A DNA stretch of 64,000 nt. It comes from Mytilus californianus (Eukaryota > Mollusca > Bivalvia > Mytilida > Mytilidae). The stretch lies in assembly GCF_021869535.1 (NCBI RefSeq), contig NW_026262735.1, positions 186,001 to 250,000 of the forward strand. Direction: 5' to 3'. The translations under genes and the position numbers were made by a program. How positions within the stretch are numbered: position 1 is the stretch's first letter; each line of letters starts with the position of its first letter. Positions 51,417 to 64,000 of the stretch are shown piece after piece. The notes under the pieces are model-generated. The model was not told the DNA's origin. It worked only from the letters and a program-made list of their open reading frames with translations, and did not search any database.

Positions 51417-52850
51417 GTAGACCTTGTTAAGTTCAGGCGTATTTGAGTTAACTGTTTTGTCTAAACAAAAGAATTGGTATATCATTACGCTTCAGATTCC
51501 ATTATTTTCATATATAAAGCCTAATTGTTGATAAAAAAAGCTTTAAAAATCACTTTATAAAAGAATAAATCATATGGGTCAAATGTCATGCTTTTGCAAT
51601 GAGTCATTACGGCATGGTAGGTGTGTTCGAATGATACAAATGAAGACGTTTATCTACCTCAAATAAGCCAATTTTAATGTTTTGTCATACTGGTATTTTT
51701 TTGTTGGTAATAGTTTATCCATTTTTCAACAGTATAGTTAATCATTTTACCCATGCAAATGTACTATAAAGAAAAGTCGGAGACACCGTTTACTTGCACC
51801 CCCTTAATTTTCAAGTGGATAAAAAAAAAATACATATCTTCCTTTTTTTCTTATTTTTTGTGTGTTTTGTCTAGGGTTATTGATCTTCAAAGTCTGAAAA
51901 TTTCTAGTCTGCCCTTCAAGGGAATAATGAAATATATTTTTTAGTGTTTTAATGAACTTTCGTAAATCTACGAATCAACCAATCAGACAGTAATATTTAA
52001 TCGACAAAAACAACCAAAATAAATTATATGATGTGTAATAGAGAGCAGATACATTTATCTTTTTCGCAAATGCTTACCCTTCCTGAGCACCTGCTTTCAC
52101 TCCCGTTTTTTTCTTATTTATTTTTTCGGTTTTGTAAATGTCTTTTTGTTTTATGAGTCTTGTATTTAATCATTTTAATTACTTTTTTAGTAAAAAAAAC
52201 TAGAATAGTCTTCCGTAATATATAAATGCTCTTTTTCCTTATAATAAACGTTCAGCCTTTCTTACCGAAATTTAAATCAAGATATAACCATTACCATGCA
52301 ATGTCACCATTCCGTTAAAAAATGTCTTTGTCAATTGATTGAGTACATGCAGAAAAAGAAGAACTATTAGTATATCGTCCCAAAATAGTATGAAATATTT
52401 GCCACTGGGCATTCATTTAGACATTAATACAAAGAGATCGATGAAAATGAGTAAAATACAGAGTTTACGCAAATAATTATACAATTTTTGAAAAATTGAT
52501 TTATTGCAGTAAAATGCACCTAATAAGAGACAGCCTTGGTTGTAAGTGGCTTGTCACCAACATCTTATAACATCTTTTTTTCCACTGTTACTTTTATGTT
52601 TTGTTACTGTTTCACATTTGTATATGAATTTCAATTTCTTGCCTCAAAAAAGGCGATGTCTTTTTAAATCTTAATCTATTTCAACTCAGGTACCAAAAAG
52701 TTTTCACTTCTGCGATCTATTTGTCAATTTTGTTTTGCGTGAACCCACTGACATTGATGAGTTTTGGCTATGTCTATGGGCCATTCGATATCCTCGTTAG
52801 GAAGAATCTCGGAACGTCTCGAACATTATCGATCAATTATACAGTAAGCT
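51417..52850. other. No gene; possible 24-bp SINE relic near 52390
   Basis: AT-rich. At 52390-52413 ATGAAATATTTGCCACTGGGC resembles the last internal part of the SINE family, without tail. Nothing else recognised. Confidence 0.4.
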
Positions 52851-52864
52851 TTTTGTGAAACTAT

Positions 52865-52961
52865 AACTCGAATAATTCAAGCCCTTTCCGTGTCCGATTT
52901 TCTACCACACGAGTGTAGCCTTCGTAGATCAGCGGAATATAACGACTGAATTATTCGGGTT
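52865..52961. repeat. Short inverted repeat, 15-bp arms
   Basis: AACTCGAATAATTCA (52865-52879) pairs with TGAATTATTCGGGTT (52947-52961), 14 of 15 positions. It overlaps the left arm of a larger inverted repeat. Confidence 0.7.
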
Positions 52962-53219
52962 AGTGAAACTTCTGCATAAATGAATATGCATCATTTGCAT
53001 TTTTAGCTGTTATATACAGATAAGATAATGATTATCGATTAATGTCCTATATCATGTTAAGTTAATTAACTTAGAAACGCATACGTTAAGTTTCATGAAA
53101 TACAAGCTTTCTCCACATAGATGGTTTGAGGTAATTTCAGTTAATTGAAGAGATAACAAAGAGTCCGTCAATGCATAGAAAAATACCCTCAATAATTCAG
53201 CCGTTATATTCCGCTGATC
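52927..53219. mobile_element. MITE-like element, 29-bp inverted ends
   Basis: 52927-52955 and 53191-53219 are reverse complements at 28 of 29 positions (ends GATCAGCGGAATATAACG). Length is 293 bp, AT-rich interior, no coding. A target duplication is not clear. Confidence 0.75.
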
Positions 53220-53455
53220 ATTAATTTTCTTCAAGGTATTTTTTTCTGTCGTGTATTACATAATACTCGGACTTCAAATATTGATTTCACAAAAATAACA
53301 ATGAACTTATATTGTCATTCTTTTTTGCCAGATTCATTAATTTTCTTCAAGGTATTTTTTTTTCTGCCGTGATATTACATGAATACTCGGACTTCAAATG
53401 TTGATTTTACAATAATAGCTATGATCTTAGTATTGTCATTCAAGTTTTTAAGATG
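53219..53455. repeat. ~118-bp tandem duplication
   Basis: TTAATTTTCTTCAAGGTATT is found at 53221 and 53338. ACTCGGACTTCAAAT follows in both copies with similar spacing. Confidence 0.85.
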
Positions 53456-55010
53456 AAAATGACAAACATTTCAACAAAATGACTAAAATGTCTTATACCA
53501 ATTTTGCCAAACTTTTAACAACTATTTTTAAAGAGTGCTCAACATAATAGAAATTTGTATCCGGAAAAAGTCTTCTCTGTAATGATAACAAATATATTTG
53601 CTGTTTCTGGACATATCAACTATATATAATACACAACTCTTAACATGGGCGATCTTAAATTAAACAGAATTCTAATTTAATTTAAAAAGTTGTACTATTA
53701 CACCACTGCTCTTTAGGAGATAGAGCGCTCACAACGTCTTGAACAGCGCCTCATTTTATAGGTCCATATCCAAAATCGGCAACATTTTAAAAATTCTGTG
53801 TGTTATATTTTGTTTATTGTTTTTTTTTTCCACTAATCGGAAATGCTGATTTTCTCGTTTTTATTGGTTTACATTTAGTCGTGCCAGTAAAGTGGTCTTT
53901 GATAATTTACTTTACGGGATGTGCTTTGTTCGTTGTTGAATGCCATCAGGCATACCATGTTTTATTGGTATATAAATCTTTATACCAAACACCAAGACAG
54001 CGGTTAAAAGTGAAATTATCAAAATTAACATTATAATGGATTTGTAGTCCAAAGTCTCGACAAAACAGTACATTAGCGTTTGATGTAGATGTTTTATTGT
54101 ACTAAAACTATGAAAATGTCATTTTATGAATTACATTTGTGTTGATTTTGATAAATTCACTTGTAACCGCTGTCTTGGTGTTTGGTATATTATTTTGTCT
54201 TTTGATAAAAGTTTTCTCATTTGTAATCATACCCATGATGTTTGCTTTGTTTATACCAGAGACATATGTGTATATATGTCTCTGTTTATACAGACTACAC
54301 TGCAATTGACTCTGCGATTCCTATTTCCTTTTGTCGTCGTCAGACACGAATATTTATATTACAACAACCCTTCTGTCATCGTTTAGTGAATTATTCCCAA
54401 AAAAGAATTAAGAAATTTAGAGTTGAATAAACATAGAAGATTCCACATAAATTCTGATTATATTCAAACCAAATTGATAAAATTTCAAATCCTGTGTCTA
54501 CTCTTAAAAGGTTTGCTTACAAGGATATGACAACACTCCGTTATACTTTCTGTCCTGGTAGTTTTTACATCAGCCAATGAAATTTAAGCTTTTAAATTTG
54601 GAAGGTGTGTATCAATCCGACAAAACCAGAAGATTCCAAAAGGTCTTTAAACAGAAAGTAAAATTGAGCGTACAAGGAATCACAATGGTGGTTAATAACT
54701 CCTTTAAAGAGGCAGCTGCTATTTTGATAGTTATTCTGTTAAAAATACACAAAATGAAATAATAAACTAAAACGTTGAAAATGGTATAATTCGTCTATTA
54801 GGGCAAATTACTGCTTTAAGCAGTTAACGTATAACAAGGCAACTTATCAATCTATAGTTTTTCTCAATAGACAAAAAGCCAAAATATCTGGTGAAAAAAG
54901 TCATTGAAGGAAAATTACTCTTAATTGACTACTCCGAAAATTTTGAATTGAAATAATCATCTATTCTAGAAATAAAAACGTTTTCGTTCATTTTTTGTAC
55001 ATTAATAAGG
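53456..55010. other. No gene; repeat fragments and a small hairpin
   Basis: The part at 53800-54010 resembles a reversed mussel repeat (TGTGCTTTGTTCGTTGTTGAA). An 11-bp perfect hairpin CAGAGACATAT / ATATGTCTCTG lies at 54257-54284. The word CCAAACACCAAGACAGCGGTT at 53985 is the reverse complement of AACCGCTGTCTTGGTGTTTGG at 54165, an inverted pair about 180 bp apart. Confidence 0.5.
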
Positions 55011-55195
55011 CCGTTAGTTTTTTCGTTTGAATTGTTTTACATTTGTCATTTCGGGGCCTTTTATAGCTGACTATGCGGTATGGGCTTTGCTCATTGTTGA
55101 AGGCCGTACGGTGATATATAGTTGTTAATTTCTGTGTCATTTGGTCTCTTGTGAATAGTTGTCTCATTGGCAATCACACCACATCTTCTTTTTTA
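55011..55195 (-). repeat. Mussel repeat, reversed full copy
   Basis: On the reverse strand: AAGAAGATGTGGTGTGATTG, CCAATGAGACAACTATTCAC, then GTACGGCCTTCAACAATGAG and a GGCCCCGAAATGACAAATGT end. Same family as 13208 and 48389. Confidence 0.85.
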
Positions 55196-58100
55196 TAAGC
55201 ATGTCTATTCCCTGGGAGCTTATTTTTTATAATAATACAAAATCAGTATTTCCACTGTGTTCTACATTTTTATACGTTTTTGTTTTTGGCAGAGTTCATC
55301 ATTTAAGAATCATTTGAGATTTAATACATATGAATGTGAAGATGAGGAACACGAAGACTCTCTAGGTTGACAATATTGCACTTGAAACGTTTAATCATAT
55401 TTGCAGAAACTGAAAAAAGAAGTAGAAAACGAATTACATTTTTTTATTTATTGTGACAATTACATCCATGTGAGAAGGCAATTTTTCACTCATAATACAG
55501 TGATCTGGAAGGATTTTTTCTCTATGGGTCCAGGGCCCCCCAAAAATAAATTCAATGGGCCATTTTTAGAATAAATGGGCCATGTTGTCAAATGAGTGGG
55601 CCATTCGTTTACAATAAAAAAAATTAAAAAGTGTATATTTCAGCAAAGAGGTAGTGGTACTTACCTGTATGATTCTAATTGATATCATGGATATTGTTCC
55701 TGTGATTTTGTAATTTCAATTTCAATGAATATACATTAACTTCTTCCAAACAGGGCAATATTTACGATAACCTTTATTTACAATGTTAAAACTGGTACTG
55801 TTGCCTTGTTCATGTTCATGTTTTTTTTACATTAAATTTGGGTCTTCGTCGATACAATACTTATTCCAGACGTTCCGTATTAGAGGACGTTTCTGGCATT
55901 TCCTCTGCACTTCTTGTATTAATACACCTTTCCATTATATACTGGTATGCCCCGCCCCCCTTAGCAACACATGGCAACCTAGCATCCTAGGTCAAGCTAA
56001 CCAACAAAATGGCGGTTATTATGAACATTGAATGATAACAAAGTAAAGAATTTGTTATAAACAAATATAAATAAGAGGAATATGTTGTTCATATATTTGT
56101 TTTTTGTGTTGAAGTATGATGAAATAGTTACTCCTGAAGGATTGAGAGATAAATTTAAGACATTTTGAAGAAATTATGTCCATTTATACTGAATAAAAAG
56201 AAATAATTAAAATATTGCAAATTTGAAGCTATTGGATTACCCTCATTCCCCAAAAATGTAGTTTAACACCAATATATAGAATAGTACATTGCATGATTGA
56301 TACGATATATTATGATGATAAATTACAGGTTTAATTAAGCATGGCTAATGAATGTTGATAAATGTGTTTACTGTGTAGACAAACACAACATGTGTCAACT
56401 TGTAAAACAAGCATTATTGCTCCAGTATCTATTGATTGTTTATCAAATAACATTTAACAGGTTTTCTTTTTTTATATCCATAGATAACTTAATGATAATT
56501 AAAATTCCTATTACTAAGTAAAATTTAAAGAACAAAAGAAAATAAATTGTTTATTTGCTTACATGGATATTTGGTTATTGTAGTTCGTCTTTGTTTTAAA
56601 TTTATATATACCTCTTGTCCTTAACATGAATCTTTGCACATTGTACTCACCCTTTTTTCAAATTAAGAAAATAAAATATATCCAATACCTCTCACTTCTT
56701 TTCTTTTTTTGTTTTTGTAAATTATACTAAAAATTTTGAAAAAGGTCAAGTACAATCAGCAAATACTCCCACAGTAGACCAAAGTCATATCAAAATTAAA
56801 CATTATCTTACTTTTTATGAAGCATCTATTGAAATATAGTTTTTTATTATTATATGAGTTACTCCTCTGCCTTTTAACGACTAACGAAATGCTAGCGATG
56901 AGGGCAGTGCAAACATAAATACTTTCATTTTTATACATTTTGTACACAAAAAGACTACAAATATCTAATTCACCACATCATTTCATTCCATGCAGACTTT
57001 CAGATCAGTAATGTTAATTTCCATCTCATTCCGATGAGGTTGCATATAATTTCTCCTCCAGATTGATTGTGAGGTACTACCTCTACAATAATTTGATCGT
57101 CAAAGAACATGGAATAGTTCTTGTACTAATATTATACTGGAAAATTGAAATTTTGTTAATCTGTCCATCCAAAAGATGACAGATACCCTGTAGTTTTCAA
57201 TTTAAACAGCTTCCAAGTATAAATATTTTAACATTTGAATAAGTTAGGGATAATTCTTTGTAATCGAAATGGGAAAGGTGTCAATTCTTTTGTTGCTGAA
57301 TCTTTTTTATATGATATATAATTGTAATTTCCAGAAATTATACATACTAATTTGCATGTTTTATAGTATAAATCTTTTAAATTAATGAAAAAAATATTAA
57401 TTTCAATCAATTTGTACACCAATTCAAATCTCGTGTTTCAGAATATATTTTTTTTTCTTTTTTAAAAAAATAGCATGTAAACAATATTTTTAAAACAATA
57501 AGCACTGCCATCATATTACTTTTTAATTGATTTATTAATAACTGTCATTCATTAAAAAAACTTTTTTTTTGTTTCAAGTTGACTACTTGACCTTCCTCTA
57601 CCCTCTTACATTGATTCCTTTCCCAAAAACAATATTTTGGACGATTTAATTGTGAAAATTTCAAGAATTGTCAGATCAAATTAACTGTTAAGATAAGAAT
57701 GTTTGACCGAGGTTATGGCCGACAACACGTGCTGCTATCAAATGTTTACACATGTGGTAAATTAACCACATGTGATTGGTCAATTTACTGATGATTGACA
57801 GGAGAGTGGAAAGGTGTAATATTATTACTTCATCACGATGACAAGAATAACAGTAGAGAGTAACGTAAATTGATAAGACACAACAACAATTCGCTGAAGG
57901 CATGTTTACAAAATGTTCAAACGAGCCAAAGACCAAAAATAATTGACAAGGACAGTTAAGCGCCTTTTATGGAGACAAATACTACATTCATAAAAAAGCT
58001 TTTGTGTTTTTCAATCATAATAATAGCAAGCTTACTTAAAAGATTATAATCAGAGAAAAATTCTCCTCTGTACTAGCAAAATTTCACAATTTAAAGTTGT

Positions 58101-58720
58101 TTATAAAAATTTATATCATGAATGATGGTTAATTACGTTTTTGGGGTAATCAGTTATACCGCATGTTGCTATCATTACCATAGGAAAACACCCGAGACTT
58201 CCCGAAAATATATAGGTGCTCCTATCATAGGAGGGAACACTACACAGTTGTGTACACACACATGGCAACACGAAACACGATCTGATATCCATTTGACGAT
58301 ATCTAAACGTTTCAAAACGAAGTGAAATATATCGTGCGCCACGTGGGCGCTTACATTTGTCACTGTATGCGCCATTTCTGGTCGATAAGCGCAATTGGCG
58401 CATGGCGCACGTCCTTCCCGATCACTGATAATATATTGTAATGCTAGAGGACACAGATATTCTATTGTAAAAGCAAAATAAATTATCATTTGAACTAAAC
58501 TTTATACGAATCATTACCTTAGTTAATATTATATGGATTACGGTGAATCATAAGTTATATATGAAGTATCTTACGTATTACAGTAAACAAAAGTTTAATT
58601 CAGTATCTTTAAGAAGTCAAATCAATCAATCTAAAAATAAAGGTGTTTTAAGTGGGCGATCACAGCTAGTTCTGTTTCATTCTGAACAACTGTCTGAGCA
58701 CAGATGGCCCTACTGCGTAT
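55196..58720. other. No gene recognised
   Basis: Mostly AT-rich. Small items: three spaced copies of TGGGCCAT at 55540-55610, a 10-bp perfect inverted repeat CACATGTGGT / ACCACATGTG at 57749-57774, and a CpG-bearing patch with GTGCGCCACGTGGGCGC at 58330-58420. None supports a gene. Confidence 0.5.
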
Positions 58721-58724
58721 TCAG

Positions 58725-58885
58725 GGGCGGATCCAGAACCTCGAAGTCTGGGGGGGGGGGAGGGGGGTTGCACCATGAAACCAAAATTAAAGATTTGTTT
58801 AGATATTTATATATGCGAGTGTGGGCGGTGGTGGTGTCATGTATTGGGGATGATAGTGGTCGTGGAGGGGGAGGAGGGGGGTCAG
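58725..58885. repeat. 'GGGGCGGATCCAGAACC' repeat end and G-rich tracts
   Basis: The motif GGGGCGGATCCAGAACC followed by poly-G (58751-58766) is a familiar end of a widespread invertebrate repeat. A second G-rich block lies at 58862-58885. Both can in principle form G-quadruplexes. Confidence 0.6.
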
Positions 58886-59059
58886 GTCTTCATTTCTATA
58901 TCTTTTCATTATTTTTGGATCCATTTCTTTCCACTCTTTTATTTGCTGCCAATTGTCCTCTATTCTTTATAGTTCATCACACCTTTAATCTGTTTTCTAT
59001 ATTTTTTGGGCACATTTTTTCTAGTCTTTACTTTTTGACCATTATTCTCTAATCTGTAA

Positions 59060-59145
59060 ACCCCATTCATACCCTCATTCACGGTTAACCATTCATACCC
59101 TCATTCATGGTAACCTATTCATACCCTCATACATGGTAATTAAAA
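59060..59145. repeat. ~29-bp tandem repeat, three copies
   Basis: CCATTCATACCCTCATTCA and variants are each followed by a GGTAA word, repeated three times. Confidence 0.85.
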
Positions 59146-59975
59146 CAAGAAAAAAATGTGTATACACATATAACTGTACTATAATAGCAAAAGAAAGGAT
59201 ATCGGGTATCCATCCACGACACAAAATCAGTACATGCACAGCAAAAAAAAACACACAATAAGCAAAGGAACAGCGCTTTTATTGCTGTTCTTTATCTCAA
59301 ATATGAGTATAGGTTTTCTAAAAATACAATATCATTTTATTAATGATATATATATATAAGGCACAGACCATTCATGTTTTGTGGAGGGGGGATTTTTTTT
59401 TTAAGACAAATCATTGGTTTCCATAAAAAAATAAGGGGAAAAACACGACATTCAGTTTAAAAAAATGCTGTATGCATTGAAAAAAAAATCGTTTGTTGTT
59501 TAATAAAGTCCGAAAAAGAATGTTCTGAGAAAGACACATTCCCCAGAAACCGTATACAATGTGAGTGTTTGGTAATAAAGACGTATCTCATATCGATACT
59601 AACATTCCTGACACTAAACATCTCTTTTTACATATTCTTTTCAGACCGATTTTAGTTGATAATTTCTTTCCCGATCAAAAGATTTCTCTTGATCCTGTAA
59701 TATTGTATTAGAATTAAATATATTCGTATTAATTCCAATCAGCATGTAGATGTACATGTAGTTTACATAAATAATTTCGGATAGACATTACACAAAGGTG
59801 TCAATATTCACACACCCATCGATAAGTTGTCATAAATCACGCATGTTGAAGCGTGGGTTAATTAACGACCACTTTAGGAAGTCAAATCAATCTGTGTCTT
59901 GATTTTAGATCTAGATATCTACATAAACAGATACAGTAGCAATAAAACTATGTTAGAAAATTTTTTGGTGACCCG
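59146..59975. other. No gene recognised
   Basis: AT-rich sequence with one short (TA)n run near 59346. Nothing supported. Confidence 0.5.
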
Positions 59976-59978
59976 GAC

Positions 59979-60055
59979 TGGGGGGGGGGGGGGGGGGGGC
60001 ACGTGCCCCCTATGCCCCCCCCCCCCCCCCCCCCCCCGGTAAATCCGCCACTGGT
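59979..60055. repeat. Long G tract, CACGTG centre and long C tract
   Basis: About 20 G, then GCACGTGCCCCCTATGCC, then about 20 C, ending GGTAAATCCGCCACTGG. Read on the reverse strand it is the same repeat class as at 58725 (CAGTGGCGGATTTACC). Tract lengths are likely unreliable in an assembly. Confidence 0.75.
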
Positions 60056-61265
60056 ATTCTTTGTATTGGCATAAAACATGCAGGTCCTTCTGGTTCAAAC
60101 GTATTTCTACACCAGAGACTAACAAGGTTGTTGTATTGATATGTCACTCGTTGGAACCAATGCACAAATGCAAAGTGAACAGTCAGTTGTTTTCCTTCAA
60201 CACTTATGTTGCACGTAAATTTGCTGACGCCTTATGCATTTGACACTACTCTATTCCAAAATGTGTAATACTAGTATACGATGAATGTGTGATTCTAGCC
60301 GGCGTTAATATTCATGAGGCTAGCCTGCAATAATATGAGATCAGGTCGCGTTCGACTAAGTGTTGTTGGTGATTAAAAGATTATTATAATTAATAACCTT
60401 TTGCTGTTCAAATCAAATAATAATGGTGTTCTATTTATAGCCTAATGACAGGTGTCTTCTACAAGGTCCGCGTCTTTTGACAACATTTTTAAAAATGAAA
60501 GTTATGAATATACGGGTTAATGCTTTCATATCAACATTGTACCAGTCCGATTCATTCAAAATATATTTTGGTTGTGTAGAATAATGTTAACTGAAATAAC
60601 AATAAGTGAAAGGAATATTTTAAATAAAATTTAGAGATAACTATAGAATACGAGCGAAGGCGATGAAATGTGCATATAAATATTTTAAAACGTCGTTTAA
60701 ATGAAAAGACATTAACTTGACGAATATTTTAAATAATATGTTCATTGAAATCAAAACAAACATATTCTTGACATTAAGAGGTTTACCCTAGATCATTTTT
60801 TGGTGAAAATTAATAACATTATTATGCAGGAATGCTCTATTGAGTCTTGGTATTTAAACAATCATATTAAAATTGTACCGTCTTAACTAATTCTCCGACG
60901 GTCTAAAGGAATATTCCTACTAAAATAGTTATAAGTTAATGACACTATAAATGCTCCTTAACAGACCCCAATGTCCAAGCAGTGTATGATTAACCACAAA
61001 TCTAAAAAATCTAAAACATGGGTCTTAATCAGTCGAGATTCAAATAAATCATTGACGCTACAACAATGTAAGGCATATGCACATCACACATACTGGGAAT
61101 AATTTTATTGGCTCAATCTGAAAGACATGGGCCATGAATTTTGAAAGTATCTTAGATGGACTTTAGACATATCACGGCCTAAATTTTTATTAGTCACAAT
61201 AACTATTTTAATTTATTCTATTTCAATTACTTGACGTTTTGGAATTTTATCTTATTTTATTTTAT
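60056..61265. other. No gene recognised
   Basis: AT-rich intergenic sequence without supported features. Confidence 0.5.
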
Positions 61266-61273
61266 TTTTTTTT

Positions 61274-61294
61274 GGGGGGGGGGGGGGGGGGGGG
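61274..61294. repeat. 21-base G tract
   Basis: T-rich sequence is followed by an unbroken run of G and then TTATGGGG. Confidence 0.85.
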
Positions 61295-61739
61295 TTATGG
61301 GGTATATCTGGTAATCATTAAACCAAAAGACAATGATATGTTTACGAAAATAAAATAATAGTTGAATATATGGTCAATTTCCATAAGGAAAATCGTCTTC
61401 AAAAATGTGGAAAACCTTCCAAACTTGAAAACCAACGAACTAATTTAAACACAATGCATATACATATCATTTCAATGAAATAAAATAAAATAAACTATGT
61501 AAAGTGTACAAAAATAGATGTTTCATTTACGATAGTTTGTCTACCCTTTCAAAGGTATGCTTATTTTTGGCTTTGGAATATTACGCATATCATACCAAAT
61601 ATATAACCCAAATATTATTCTTTTAAATACAATGAATACGCCTGTAAAAGTTCGTAAATTAAAAAGTAAACTTAACACATATAAACAAACACATCAAAAA
61701 TGTTGAAATATAACCACAATATTTTAAATAATTTTGACA

Positions 61740-62250
61740 CCTAGGCAAAGAAATAGTAAACGTCAGTATCTCATAACTGCGCATACTATAAAAAATATAT
61801 TGTGCAAATACATTATTTATATGATATATATACCTAGGTAAAACATTGTGAAAAGGAGTGGAAAATTTTACATATATATCCAAACGCATGAAAAGACAAT
61901 AAATATACCCGTTATGTTTAGAACACTTAAATACCTATGGAAAGCAACGATAAACCATAGTCTCTAAAAACTGCACATACCATAATAAATATATTGTGCA
62001 AATACATATTTTTACAGTGCTATGCATACCTCGGTAAAACAATGTAAATAGAAGGGAAAATTTTACATATCTATCCGAATGAAAGAAAAGACTACAAATA
62101 TAACTGTTATATTTAAGACAATTAAATACCTATGGAAAGCAGCGATAAACTGCGGTCTCTAAAAACTGCGTATACCACCGTAAATAAAACCTACGCACAT
62201 TCACATTTATTGATGTAGTAGAACCTATGCAAACATATGCAAATATATGT
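61740..62250. repeat. ~194-bp tandem repeat, 2.6 copies
   Basis: CCTAGGCAAAG (61740), CCTATGGAAAGCAACGATAAA (61934) and CCTATGGAAAGCAGCGATAAA (62129) head successive copies, each followed by a CTCTAAAAACTGC word. The third copy is truncated. Confidence 0.88.
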
Positions 62251-62449
62251 ATAATCTTTATATATATTTTCGATATTTATAAACTAATGCAAAGATAAGG
62301 GTTCTATGCACCAATTATTTGCGCAAATTTTATGTAAATGTAAATACAAGCTGTATTTCGTATGTTACATATAAGTAAGTAAATATATGAGGCAGCAAAG
62401 GAGTTATTTTCATCAAATATTTGCATATGTTTGCAAATAAATGTAAATT

Positions 62450-64000
62450 GGCCTTTTCGTGTAGTGTAATTGTACTTTATATAACCTTAAATCGGTCACT
62501 CATTCTAGATAATTGTATTACATATAATATCAAATCGGCCACTTATTTGTTTGCTAATTTTACTATATTTTACAATATTTTCGGTCGCCTTTTAAGGATC
62601 ATTGTATTTAAAAAGGAAAATTTCTCTACAGTTTATATCTATAATTCAACAATCAATTCGACTTTCATTATTTGTAATTTTACAATAAATTTGAACACTT
62701 TCTAGATAATTGCACTTAATGTAACCTTTTAACGGACACTTTCTAGATAACTGTATTACATGTAGCATTAAATCAATCACTATCTTAATTGATGATTTTT
62801 CCATATTTTACAATAAAATCGACTAATTTTATGGATAATTGTTCTAAATGTAATATTTAATCAGTCACTTTCCAGACATTTGTATGAAATGCAACATTAA
62901 ATCGGCCATTTTATTGATAATTTTACTTGATGTAATAAATTTGACATCTTTTGATAAATAATTATATTAGAGGTATCCTTAAATCGGTCACTTCCTGGAT
63001 AATTGCGTTACATGTTAATTTAAATCGGCCAATTTATTGATAATTTTACTTGATGTAATAAATTCGACTATTTTTCATGGATAATTGTATTAGATGTAAC
63101 CTTAAATCATTGACTTTCATTATTTGTAATTTTACAAAATTATACAATAAATTCAAACTTTCTAGATATAATTGGACTAATTTCTAGATAATTGTAACCT
63201 TAACTTGGGCAGTTTCTTTTTTGATAAGTTAACTTCATTTTTCAATAAATTCGACTACTTTTTATGGATAATTGTACTTGATATAACCTTAAATCGGTCA
63301 CTCATTCTAGATAATTGTATAACATATAATATCAAATCGGCCATTTCCTTTTTTGCCAATTTAACTACTTTTTACAATATTTGCGGTAGCTTTTTAAGCA
63401 TACTTGTATTTAAAGAGGAAAATTCGTTTACAGTCTATATCTATAATTTAACAATAAATTCGACAGTCATTAGATGTAATTTTACAAAATTTTAAAATAA
63501 ATTTTGAACACTTTCTAGATAATTGCACTAAATATAACCTTTTATTGGAAACTTTCTAGATAACTGTATTACATGTAGCACTAAATCAATCACTATCTTA
63601 AGTGATGATTTTTCCATATTTTACAATAAAATCGACTAATTTTATGGATAATTGTTTTAAATGTTACCTTTCATTAGTCACTTTCTAGACATTTGTATGA
63701 AATGCAACATTAAATCGGCCATTTTATTGATAATTTGACTTGATGTAATAAATTTGACATCTTTTGATAAATAATTATATTAGAGGTATCCTTAAATCGG
63801 TCACTTCCTGAATAATTGTGTTTCATGTAAATTTCAATCAGCCACCTTATTGATAATTTTACTTGATGTAATAAATTCGACCATTTTTTATGGATAATTG
63901 TATTAGATGTAACCTTAAATCATTGACTTTCATTATTTGTAATTTTACAAAATTGTACAATAAATTCGAACTTTCTAGATATAATTGGACTAATTTCTAG
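62450..64000. repeat. AT-rich satellite, ~40-bp submonomers, ~802-bp higher-order unit
   Basis: Words CTTAAATCGG(T/C)CACTT, TAGATAATTGTATTACATGTAA and TACAATAAATTCGACT alternate. The long stretch from ATAACCTTAAATCGGTCACT at 62481 recurs at 63283, an offset of about 802 bp, with the same order of variants. The array continues past the window edge. Confidence 0.9.

Noticed and set aside
58543-59052. 169-codon frame
   Set aside because: Passes through G tracts and a known repeat end, with AT-rich hydrophobic tails and no motif. Not credible as a gene.
62421-63495. Two ~95-codon frames with similar sequence near the window end
   Set aside because: They are the same satellite higher-order unit read twice.

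Overview
The window reads as nuclear DNA of a marine bivalve, most likely a mytilid mussel. It is AT-rich and intron-bearing. It carries many dispersed repeats that I recognise from mussel sequence, such as the block containing AGATGTGGTATGATTGCCAAT and the element ending in TTGCTTAACGTCCAGTGGCA. It also holds several classes of eukaryotic transposon and no prokaryotic gene organisation. Host genes are sparse and most coding-looking sequence belongs to decayed mobile elements. The species call rests on recalled repeat motifs and was not searched.

Layout. 0.35-6.3 kb: a candidate gene with a CpG-rich promoter and an array of tiny cassette exons (24 and 48 nt). All are symmetric phase 1, lie in about three tandem genomic units, and one unit carries a TA-flanked MITE. 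6.5-12.2 kb: three different tandem arrays (a 147-bp array with a 440-bp higher-order period, an 850-bp duplication with telomere-like TTAGGG words, and a 255-bp satellite). 12.7-13.6 kb: an intact terminal exon of an unrecognised protein and a broken ORF. 14.4-23.1 kb: nested transposons, namely a SINE-like family with 11-14 bp target-site duplications, a tRNA-derived SINE head, a hAT transposase broken by a SINE, a Penelope-type GIY-YIG fragment, and a reverse-strand LINE with SINEs inside or beside it. 24.0-29.0 kb: a large broken transposon gene with an OTU-like protease domain, a Ser/Thr repeat region, a DDE-type transposase core and two SAP-like motifs. 29.5-35.0 kb: an exon-intron gene for a tyrosine-recombinase-like (Crypton-like) protein, with phase-compatible junctions at most steps and a basic C terminus. 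35.5-46.7 kb: more SINEs, hammerhead-like repeats, a reverse-strand spliced ORF, a 1.9-kb terminal-inverted-repeat element with three internal tandem arrays, and LINE fragments. 46.8-48.0 kb: broken exons, one resembling a DUF6589-type transposon protein. 48-64 kb: mostly non-coding, with a LINE 3' end, a perfect 23-bp-arm palindrome, further inverted repeats, homopolymer G/C tracts, and a satellite that runs off the window end.

The most interesting items are the phase-1 micro-exon array, the OTU-DDE-SAP transposon protein, the recombinase-like gene, a 41-bp nested retro-insertion that fixes the 3' end of the SINE family, and hammerhead-ribozyme-like cores in a dispersed repeat. Homology statements are from motif recognition only and no database search was possible.
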